Assembly (NCBI RefSeq): GCF_004886325.1
Contig: NZ_QXFN01000002.1
Span: 737,920 to 801,919 of the forward strand
Origin: Cellulomonas telluris
GTDB taxonomy: Bacteria > Actinomycetota > Actinomycetes > Actinomycetales > Cellulomonadaceae
Direction of reading: 5' to 3'
DNA length: 64,000 bases
Part shown: positions 27,638 to 40,136 of the stretch, in pieces
Layout: each line of letters opens with the position of its first letter
Position numbering within the stretch: the stretch's first letter is position 1
The notes under the pieces: generated by a model
The model's database searches: none
The model's input: only the letters and a program-made list of their open reading frames with translations
What the model was told of the DNA's origin: nothing
Made by a program: the position numbers and the translations under genes

Positions 27638-28107
27638 CGACCGACCCGACCGGACCCGTCGAGCCGGCCGACCAGCCCGTCCGCCCCGCCCAGGAGGCCG
27701 CGCGGGCCGTGTTCCGCCGCGCCCTGCGCGACACCGTCGTGCTCCTCGTCGCCCTGGCCGTGCTGGGCGTCGGCGTCGGCGCCCTCGTCGCCGGCCTGCC
27801 CGGTGTCTGGGGCGCGCTCATCGGCGTCGCGCTGGCGCTCGTGTTCTCGGGCACGACGGTCGTGGCGATGATCCGCACGATCGACTCCTCGCCGAACACG
27901 ATGGCCGCGGTCGTCATGGGCACCTGGCTCGCGAAGGTGCTCGTCGTCATCGTCGTGCTCGCGCTGATCCGGGACATGGACTTCTACCACCGCGGCGTGC
28001 TCGCGGCGGTGCTCGCGCTGGGCGTCGTCGGCTCCGCGGTGCTCGACTTCCGGGCCGTGAACGGGGGCCGCGTGCCCTACGTCGAGCCCGGCGCGACGGG
28101 GCGATGA
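27634..28107 (+). CDS. Small membrane protein, AtpI-like (ATP synthase accessory)
   Basis: A 157-residue protein with four predicted membrane helices (about 36-55, 60-82, 98-120, 128-145) after a Pro/Ala-rich cytoplasmic N-terminus. Sequence identity to AtpI cannot be shown here, but size, topology and position directly upstream of atpB fit the actinobacterial AtpI-like protein, thought to help c-ring assembly or ion supply. The start GTG overlaps the transferase stop by 4 nt. Confidence 0.68.
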   Translation: MTTDPTGPVEPADQPVRPAQEAARAVFRRALRDTVVLLVALAVLGVGVGALVAGLPGVWGALIGVALALVFSGTTVVAMIRTIDSSPNTMAAVVMGTWLAKVLVVIVVLALIRDMDFYHRGVLAAVLALGVVGSAVLDFRAVNGGRVPYVEPGATGR

Positions 28108-28137
28108 GCGTCACCCGGGCGGGTGGGACAGGGCGTC

Positions 28138-28165
28138 CTGAACCCCTCGGGTGATGGGTTAGGCT
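28138..28165 (+). promoter_or_regulatory. Candidate promoter of the atpBEFHAGDC operon
   Basis: CTGAAC (28138-28143), a 16-bp spacer and TAGGCT (28160-28165) lie in the 160-bp gap between the AtpI-like gene and atpB. This would allow expression of the main ATP synthase genes separate from the upstream run of overlapping genes. Confidence 0.5.
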
Positions 28166-28267
28166 TCACTCCATCCACGACGGCCAGGTGTCACCGGTGT
28201 GCCCGCGACGAGGCGGCACCGTGCATCACGACCACAGGAGACCGCTCTGTCCAGCATCGCGACGACC

Positions 28268-29967
<1,700 letters not shown>

Positions 29968-29968
<1 letters not shown>

Positions 29969-30780
29969 TGCGCGGGACGAGCAGGGCCGCGCTGCAGGCG
30001 GCCGAGGACCGGTTCGTGCCGGTCCTGCAGGCCGCCGGCACGCAGGCCCGCACCCTCGGCGGCGAGCTGTTCCAGCTCGTCGACGCCCTCGACTCGTCGG
30101 GGTCGCTGCGCCGGACCCTCGCGGACCCGTCGCTCGAGGCCGACGCCAAGGCGGCGCTCGCCGCGCGGCTGCTCGGCGGGGCCGACGCCCGGACGGTCGA
30201 GGTGGTCCAGGTGCTCGTCCGGGCGCGCTGGTCGGCCGACGACGACCTGACCGACGCGGTCGAGCGGCTCGCCTTCCTGGCGGTGCTGCACGCGGCGCAG
30301 TCCGAGGGCGTGCTCGGCACGGTCGAGGAGGAGCTGTTCACGGTCGTGCGGTCCCTCGCGGGGCAGCGCGAGCTGCGCCGGGGCCTGATCGACCCGGCGT
30401 ACCCGGCGCAGGCGCGGGGGAAGCTCGCGGAGGACCTGCTCGGCGGTGCCGGCACCGCGGTGACGCATGCGCTCGTCCGTCGGGCCGCCGTGGCGCCCCG
30501 GGGCCGGCAGTTCGTCACGACGCTGCAGCACGTCGGCGACCTCGTCGCCGAGATGCGCAGCCGCGAGGTCGCCACGGTGACCACGGCCGCGCCCCTGTCG
30601 GCCGTGCAGCGGGAGCGGCTGACCGACCTCGTGGGACGTGCCCTGGGCCGTGCGGTCCAGCTCAACGTCGTCGTCGACCGCGACGTGGTCGGCGGCCTGC
30701 GCGTGCAGGCCGGGCCCGACGTCATCGACGCGACCGTCCTCGCCCGACTCGCCGACGCCCGCCGGCAGCTGGTCGGCTGA
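29968..30780 (+). CDS. atpH: ATP synthase F1 subunit delta
   Basis: A 270-residue delta (OSCP) subunit joining the b stalk to the F1 head. The length matches the long actinobacterial form (about 270 against 180 in E. coli), with the extra part at the N-terminus. The conserved C-terminal segment is RDVVGGLRVQAGPDVIDATVLARLADARRQL. It is the only gene here whose ATG overlaps the upstream stop by a single base. Confidence 0.93.
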
Positions 30781-30813
30781 CATCCACGCCGGAGCACCGG
30801 CCCACGACACACC

Positions 30814-30830
30814 GCACGCGCGCCGCGTGC
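30814..30830 (+). other. Small hairpin between atpH and atpA
   Basis: GCACGCG (30814-30820) pairs with CGCGTGC (30824-30830) around a CGC loop in the 69-bp gap before atpA. It may mark an RNA-processing point that sets subunit ratios; function is not shown. Confidence 0.35.
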
Positions 30831-30849
30831 GTCAGATGAGGAGAACGTC

Positions 30850-32478
<1,629 letters not shown>

Positions 32479-32480
32479 GC

Positions 32481-34938
<2,458 letters not shown>

Positions 34939-34981
34939 CGCCTGACGGCGCACGACGACGGACTCACGAGAAGGAGGCACG

Positions 34982-35266
34982 GTGGCACAGCTCGAGGTGG
35001 ACCTCGTGGCGGCGGACGGCAAGATCTGGTCCGGCGCCGCACGGCAGGTGTCCGCACCCGCGGCCGACGGCGACATCGGCATCCTCGCCGGGCACACGCC
35101 GATCCTGTCGGTGCTGCGGCCCGGTCCGGTGCGCGTGACGCCGGCCGACGGCGGTGCGGCGCTGCAGTGGTACGTCGACGGCGGGTTCCTGTCCGTCGAC
35201 TCCGACCAGGTGACGGTGGTCGTCGACGCGGTGACCGAGGGGTCGGCCGCGCCGACGGGCCACTGA
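34982..35266 (+). CDS. atpC: ATP synthase F1 subunit epsilon (short form)
   Basis: A 94-residue epsilon subunit. The beta-sandwich domain is complete (VDLVAADGKIWSGAARQVSAP; GDIGILAGHTPILSVL), but the protein stops after DSDQVTVVVDAVTEGS, so the C-terminal two-helix domain that inhibits ATP hydrolysis in E. coli and Bacillus is absent. AGAAGGAGG is a strong ribosome site for the GTG start. This short form occurs in several actinobacterial lineages. Confidence 0.94.
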   Translation: MAQLEVDLVAADGKIWSGAARQVSAPAADGDIGILAGHTPILSVLRPGPVRVTPADGGAALQWYVDGGFLSVDSDQVTVVVDAVTEGSAAPTGH

Positions 35267-35291
35267 CGCAGGCGACGGACGGGAGGGCGGC

Positions 35292-35723
35292 GTGAGCGGT
35301 GCGGCATGGGCCGTGGTCGTGGGCGCCGCCCTCCTGCTCGTCCTCGTGGCGGTGCTGTGGGCCTCGCGGACGGCGGCCCTCGGGCGTCGCGTCGGCTCGT
35401 TCGGCTGCCTCGTGGGCGACGGGCCGGACGGCCCGTGGGCCCGCGGGGTCGCCCAGTACGGGGCGACGTGCCTGTACTGGTGGCGGCGTGCCTCGCTGCT
35501 GCCGCGGCCGGCGCAGGTCTGGACGCGCGCCGGCATCACCGTGCTCGAGCGGCACGTGCTCGAGGGCGAGGGCGCGTCCGCCGGCGTCGTCGTGCGCTGC
35601 CGGGTGACGCCCGAGCGGCAGGGGACCGCGCGCGAGGTGCACCTGCGGATGTCCCCCGAGGCCTACGCCGGCTTCACGTCGTGGATCGAGGCGACGCCGT
35701 CCCGGGTCGGCACGGTCATCTGA
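35292..35723 (+). CDS. DUF2550 family membrane protein
   Basis: A 143-residue protein with one N-terminal membrane helix (about 4-24) followed by a compact soluble domain (RVGSFGCLVGDGPDGPWARGVAQYG; LYWWRRASLLPRP). This is the DUF2550 pattern found directly after atpC across Actinobacteria. Function is unknown. Confidence 0.85.
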   Translation: MSGAAWAVVVGAALLLVLVAVLWASRTAALGRRVGSFGCLVGDGPDGPWARGVAQYGATCLYWWRRASLLPRPAQVWTRAGITVLERHVLEGEGASAGVVVRCRVTPERQGTAREVHLRMSPEAYAGFTSWIEATPSRVGTVI

Positions 35724-35800
35724 CCGGCCGGTGACCGGCACGGGTCCACGCGCCGGTCCGCACCATCTCCCGCCCCACCCGAAGGACGAGTGACACCGCC

Positions 35801-36496
35801 ATGCGTCTGGTCGTCGCCGACTGCGCCGCCCGCTACACCGGCCGCCTCTCGGCCCATCTGCCGCGTGCGACGCGGCTCCTGGTCGTCAAGGCGGACGGCT
35901 CGGTGCTGCTGCACTCCGACGGCGGCTCGTACAAGCCGCTCAACTGGATGAGCCCGCCGTGCGCGATGGCGGTGGGGGAGCCGGACGCCGACCAGGCGGC
36001 CGCGGGTGTCACGCAGGTGTGGACCGTGCAGCACACCAAGTCCGACGACCGGCTCGTCGTCGAGCTGTACGACGTCCACCACGACTCGTCGCACGAGCTG
36101 GGCGTCGACCCGGGCCTGGTGAAGGACGGGGTGGAGGCGCACCTGCAGGAGCTGCTGGCCGCGCAGATCGCGCTGCTCGGGTCGGGGCACGTGCTGGTCC
36201 GCCGCGAGTACCCGACGGCGATCGGACCGGTCGACATCCTGGCGAAGGCGCCGGACGGCGGCACGGTCGCGGTCGAGATCAAGCGCCGCGGGGACATCGA
36301 CGGGGTGGAGCAGCTCACGCGGTACCTCGAGCTGCTCAACCGGGACCCCCTGCTGGCGCCCGTGCGCGGCGTGTTCGCCGCGCAGGAGATCAAGCCGCAG
36401 GCGCGCGTGCTGGCGACGGACCGGGGCATCGCGTGCCTCGTGCTCGACTACGACGCGATGCGCGGGGTCGACGACGTCGACTCGCGGCTGTTCTGA
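35801..36496 (+). CDS. nucS: Mismatch-specific endonuclease NucS/EndoMS
   Basis: A 231-residue homologue of archaeal NucS/EndoMS, which cuts both strands at mismatches and replaces MutS/MutL repair in most Actinobacteria. The catalytic triad D145, E159, K161 (GPVDILAK...VAVEIKR) has the same 14- and 2-residue spacing as in Pyrococcus NucS. An N-terminal dimerisation domain precedes it. The C-terminal end DSRLF resembles the short clamp-binding tail of actinobacterial NucS. GAAGGACGAG precedes the ATG. Its place after atpC-DUF2550 is conserved. Confidence 0.95.
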   Translation: MRLVVADCAARYTGRLSAHLPRATRLLVVKADGSVLLHSDGGSYKPLNWMSPPCAMAVGEPDADQAAAGVTQVWTVQHTKSDDRLVVELYDVHHDSSHELGVDPGLVKDGVEAHLQELLAAQIALLGSGHVLVRREYPTAIGPVDILAKAPDGGTVAVEIKRRGDIDGVEQLTRYLELLNRDPLLAPVRGVFAAQEIKPQARVLATDRGIACLVLDYDAMRGVDDVDSRLF

Positions 36497-36551
36497 CCCG
36501 GTCGCGCTCGGGGTTCCCCACGACGTCGGCGTGCTCGTCGTCGTCGTTCAC

Positions 36552-36580
36552 TTGAACATGTTCAACTGAACGTGTTCAAT
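36552..36580 (+). promoter_or_regulatory. Promoter and TetR operators, leaderless start
   Basis: TTGAAC (36552-36557), a 17-bp spacer and TTCAAT (36575-36580) form a promoter whose +1 falls on the ATG at 36587, so the tetR mRNA would be leaderless. The perfect palindrome TTGAACATGTTCAA (36552-36565) covers the -35. A second near-palindrome, CTGAACGTGTTCAA (36566-36579), covers the spacer and -10. Confidence 0.68.
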
Positions 36581-36586
36581 CGCCGC

Positions 36587-37270
36587 ATGACCCGCCGCAC
36601 CGCGCTGGAGACCCGCGAGCTCATCCGCACCACGGCGCTGCGGCTGTTCGCCGAGCGCGGCTACGACGCCACCACCATGCGGCTCGTGGCGCAGGAGGCG
36701 GGCGTCGCCGTCGGCAACGCCTACCACCACGCGGCGTCCAAGGACGCGCTGGTGCAGGAGCTCTACCTCGAGGTGAACCGGGCCCACGTCGAGCTCGCAC
36801 GCACGCGGCTCCGCCCGGGCGACCTGGGGGAGCGGCTGCGCACGACGTGGCACGCGGCGCTCGACGTGTTCGGCCCGTACCACCGGTTCGGGGCGGAGTC
36901 GATCGGTGCCGCGGTGCGCCCCGGGTCGCCGGCCAGCCCGTTCTCGCCGGCGTCCGCCCCCAGCGCGGACCTCGCGCGCGATCTGCTCCGGGAGGTCGTG
37001 ACGGGGGCGACCCCCGCCGTGCCGGCCGACCTGCGCGACGACCTCGTCCAGGCGCTGTGGCTCGCCCACCTCGGCGTCACGGCTGCGTGGGTGCACGACG
37101 ACTCGCCCGACGCCCGCCGCACGCGCGAGCTCGTCGACGCGGCCGCGCCGCTCGTCGCGCGGCTCGTGCGCCTCGCGCGGCTGCCGGTGGCCCGCGGGCT
37201 GGTGCAGGACCTCCTCGCGCTCGTGCGGCGGATCGGTCCCGCGACGCCCGTCGCGGGGGAGCCGAGGTGA
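36587..37270 (+). CDS. TetR-family transcriptional regulator
   Basis: A 227-residue TetR regulator. The HTH is at about 5-50 (ETRELIRTTALRLFAERGYDATTMRLVAQEAGVAVGNAYHHAASKDALVQELY). The ligand domain is not assignable. The ATG at 36587 is preferred to a GTG at 36572, which would lie inside the operator. It overlaps the membrane-protein gene by 4 nt, so the pair is probably co-regulated by autorepression through the palindromes over its promoter. Confidence 0.88.
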   Translation: MTRRTALETRELIRTTALRLFAERGYDATTMRLVAQEAGVAVGNAYHHAASKDALVQELYLEVNRAHVELARTRLRPGDLGERLRTTWHAALDVFGPYHRFGAESIGAAVRPGSPASPFSPASAPSADLARDLLREVVTGATPAVPADLRDDLVQALWLAHLGVTAAWVHDDSPDARRTRELVDAAAPLVARLVRLARLPVARGLVQDLLALVRRIGPATPVAGEPR

Positions 37271-38235
37271 GCGCCCCGCTCACGCCGGCCGCCGTCGCCG
37301 GCGTGCAGGCCGCGGTGGCGCTCGGCGCGGTCGTCGTCCTGCCGCTGGGGCTGCGGCTGCTCGCCGACGCGCGGCTCGTCCCGGTGCCCGTGCCCCGGTC
37401 ACCGCTGTGGCCGGTGGCGGGCGCGTCGGCCGCCGTCGCGCTGCTGCTGCCCCGCGGCGCGGTCGCCGTCGTGGTGGCCCTCCCGTTCGCGGTCGCGGGC
37501 GCGGTGCTCCTGGCGGCGTCGGCCCGTGCGCTCGTCGCGCTGCTGCGGTCGCGTGCCGCCGGCGGCTCGCTGCCGGCGGCGCTCTGCGCGGCCGTCGCAC
37601 CGGGGACGGTGGCGGTGGGTGCGCTCGCGCTCGTGGCCGACCGTGCGGGGTGGTCGGTGCTCGGCTTCGAGGGGGACATCCTGCTGCTGACGGTGCCGCA
37701 CATGCTCTTCGCCGGGTTCGGGGCGTGCCTCGTCGCCGGCCTCTGCGCCGCGGCGGAGGGCGCGGCGCCGTCGCGGCTCGCCCGGGTCGGGGCGCTCGGC
37801 GTGGCCGGCGGCGTGCTGGCGGTGCTCGGCGGGTACCTGGTCTCGGACGAGGCGGAGCTGGTGGGCACGGTCGTGCTGACCGCGGGGCTGTGGTGCGCGA
37901 CGGCCGCGGCCTGGCGTGCGGCGCGGCGGACGTCCGCGCCCGCGGCCGCGCGCTGGTCGGCCCTGGCGGCCGCCGGTGCCGTCGTCGCGATGCTGCTCGC
38001 GCTGTGGTGGGCCGTCGGCGAGGTGACCGACCTGCCGCACCCCGACCTGTCGTGGATGGTCGCGACCCACGGCGCCCTCAACGCGCTGACGGTGGTCCTC
38101 GCCTCGGTCGTGGCCCTGCGCCTGCGCGCCGGCGGCGGGGGGACGAGGGTGGCACCGGGGCAGGAGGCCGGGGCGGGGTCCGCCCGCCGGCGGACGAGGG
38201 ACGGGGAGGCGGGGACGTGGACGACGACGCGCTGA
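37267..38235 (+). CDS. YndJ-like polytopic membrane protein
   Basis: A 322-residue protein with eight or nine predicted membrane helices. LTVPHMLFAGFGACLVAGL in the middle and VATHGALNALTVVLAS near the end carry the conserved His and Asn positions I associate with the YndJ family, and the next gene encodes a DUF1990 protein, a partner of YndJ in other genomes. Function is unknown. The last about 35 residues are Arg/Gly-rich and overlap the next gene. Confidence 0.65.
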   Translation: MSAPLTPAAVAGVQAAVALGAVVVLPLGLRLLADARLVPVPVPRSPLWPVAGASAAVALLLPRGAVAVVVALPFAVAGAVLLAASARALVALLRSRAAGGSLPAALCAAVAPGTVAVGALALVADRAGWSVLGFEGDILLLTVPHMLFAGFGACLVAGLCAAAEGAAPSRLARVGALGVAGGVLAVLGGYLVSDEAELVGTVVLTAGLWCATAAAWRAARRTSAPAAARWSALAAAGAVVAMLLALWWAVGEVTDLPHPDLSWMVATHGALNALTVVLASVVALRLRAGGGGTRVAPGQEAGAGSARRRTRDGEAGTWTTTR

Positions 38236-38798
38236 CGTACGAGCCGGTGGGGGTGACGCGTGCACGCGCGCGCGACGGCGACACCTGGCGGCGCGCGGGG
38301 GTGGACGAGCGCTACCGCGTGATGGTGGCGCGGCACCGGGTCGCCCGGCGTGCCCGCGAGGAGGACCGCGCCGCGCTCGCCGAGGACGTGGTGACGTGGC
38401 GGCTGCACCGCGCGGCCGGGGTCCGCATCGAGGCCGACGGACCGGCGGTCGAGGGGGCGCACGTCGTCTCCCTGCTCGGCGCAGGCCCGCTCGTCCTGCG
38501 GGGCCCGTGCCGGGTGCTCTGGGCGGACCACGAGGGCTTCGGCTACGGCTCGCTGCGGGGGCACCCCGTGGCGGGCGAGGAGTCGTTCCGGGTGACGCGC
38601 GACGACACGGGCGACGTCTGGCTCGAGGTCGAGGCGTACAGCCGCCCGGCGATCGCGCTCACGCGGGTCGCCGGTCCCCTCGTGCCCGTGGCCCAGCGCC
38701 TGTACGTCGCGAACCTGGCCCGCGCGGCCCGCCTGCTGCACGCCCGGCGCGCCCGTGCGGGCGCCGCCGACGGCGGCTCTGCCACCATGACCGGGTGA
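38217..38798 (+). CDS. DUF1990 (UPF0548) family protein
   Basis: A 193-residue soluble protein. GFGYGSLRGHPVAGEESFRV, VEAYSRPAIALTRVAGPLVPVAQRLY and the N-terminal YEPVGVTR match the UPF0548/DUF1990 family, whose activity is unknown. It starts inside the previous gene (19-bp overlap) after GGGGAGG and ends overlapping nagA by 4 nt. Confidence 0.8.
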   Translation: MDDDALTYEPVGVTRARARDGDTWRRAGVDERYRVMVARHRVARRAREEDRAALAEDVVTWRLHRAAGVRIEADGPAVEGAHVVSLLGAGPLVLRGPCRVLWADHEGFGYGSLRGHPVAGEESFRVTRDDTGDVWLEVEAYSRPAIALTRVAGPLVPVAQRLYVANLARAARLLHARRARAGAADGGSATMTG

Positions 38799-40129
38799 CC
38801 GGTCCCGCACCCACCCGTCCGCACCGTCCCGCCGACGCCGCCGGCCCCGAACGGCGCCGGGACGTCGGGGGCGGGGAACCGGACGGCGGGCCGGTGCCGG
38901 CCGTCCTGCGGGGGCGCGTCGTCACCCCGGCCGGCGTCGTCGAGGACGGCGCGGTGGTCGTCGAGGGGGACCGGATCGCGTGGGTCGGCCCCGCGGACGA
39001 GGTGCCGGGCGGGCACGGTGCGGCGGCGGCCGCCACGGGTCGCACGATCCTGCCGGGGCTCGTCGACCTGCACTGCCACGGCGGCGGCGGGGCCGGCTTC
39101 CCCGACGCCCAGGACCTGGACGACGTGCGGCGCGCCGCCGACGAGCACCTGCGGCACGGCACCACGACGCTCGTGGCCTCGCTCGTCACGGCGCCGCCCG
39201 AGGTCCTCCTGGCGCGCACGGCCCTGCTCGCGGACGCGGCCGACGCCGGCGTCGTCGCCGGTGTCCACCTCGAGGGACCGTTCCTGTCGGCCGCCCGCTG
39301 CGGCGCGCAGAACCCGGGCGACATGCTGCCGGGCGACCCGGACCTGGTCCGCGCGGTGGCCGCCGCCGCACGCGGCCACCTGGTGACGATGACGGTGGCC
39401 CCCGAGGTCCCGGGCGTCGCCGACGCCGACCCCGACGGGGAGGACGTCGTGCGTGCCCTCGTCGCCGCCGGGGCCGTGCCGTCCGTCGGTCACACGGACG
39501 CGTCCGCGGAGGCGACCGAGGCCGCGCTGGACCGCGTCTTCGACCTGCTCGCGACCGCCCCCGGTGCGCGCGCGACCCGTCCCACCGCGACGCACCTGTT
39601 CAACGGCATGCGCCCGCTGCACCACCGTGACCCCGGCCCGGTCGCGGCGTGCCTGGCCGCCGCGGCCGCGGGCCGGCTCGTCGTCGAGCTCGTCGCGGAC
39701 GGCACGCACCTGGCACCCGCGACCGTGCGGACCGTCACGGAGCTCGTCGGCGCGGACGCGGTCGCGCTCGTCACGGACGCGATGGCGGCGGCGGGCATGC
39801 CCGACGGCGACTACCGCCTCGGGCCGCTCGCGGTGTCCGTGGTCGACGGCGTCGCGCGGACCGTCGGCGACGACGGCGAGCCGGGGGCGATCGCCGGCGG
39901 CGTCGCGCACCTGCTGGACGTCGTGCGGCACGTCGTCGGCGCCGGCGTGCCGCTCGCGGCGGCCGTGCGGGCCGCGGCGACGACGCCCGCGACCGTGCTC
40001 GGGCGCGCCGACGTCGGCGCCCTCGTCCCGGGGCGCCGCGCCGATCTCGTCGTGACGACGGACGACCTGCGTCCCGTGGCGGTGGCCCGGGCGGGGCGCT
40101 GGGTGGCGGGCGCGCCCGACGCGGCCTGA
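38795..40129 (+). CDS. nagA: N-acetylglucosamine-6-phosphate deacetylase
   Basis: A 444-residue amidohydrolase-fold enzyme that deacetylates GlcNAc-6-phosphate. Metal-site and catalytic motifs are VDLHCHGGGGAGF, GVHLEGPF, SVGHTDA, ATHLFNGMRPLHHRDPG, VADGTHLAP and the catalytic aspartate in VTDAMAAAGMPDG. About 35 disordered Pro/Arg/Gly residues precede the domain if the GTG at 38795 is used; it overlaps the upstream stop by 4 nt, while GTGs nearer the domain are also possible. It converges on the GH3 gene with 7 bp between stops. Confidence 0.93.
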   Translation: MTGPAPTRPHRPADAAGPERRRDVGGGEPDGGPVPAVLRGRVVTPAGVVEDGAVVVEGDRIAWVGPADEVPGGHGAAAAATGRTILPGLVDLHCHGGGGAGFPDAQDLDDVRRAADEHLRHGTTTLVASLVTAPPEVLLARTALLADAADAGVVAGVHLEGPFLSAARCGAQNPGDMLPGDPDLVRAVAAAARGHLVTMTVAPEVPGVADADPDGEDVVRALVAAGAVPSVGHTDASAEATEAALDRVFDLLATAPGARATRPTATHLFNGMRPLHHRDPGPVAACLAAAAAGRLVVELVADGTHLAPATVRTVTELVGADAVALVTDAMAAAGMPDGDYRLGPLAVSVVDGVARTVGDDGEPGAIAGGVAHLLDVVRHVVGAGVPLAAAVRAAATTPATVLGRADVGALVPGRRADLVVTTDDLRPVAVARAGRWVAGAPDAA

Positions 40130-40136
40130 GCGCCGG

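Noticed and set aside
40130-40136. Terminator between nagA and GH3
   Set aside because: Only 7 bp separate the two stop codons; no hairpin is possible without coding sequence.
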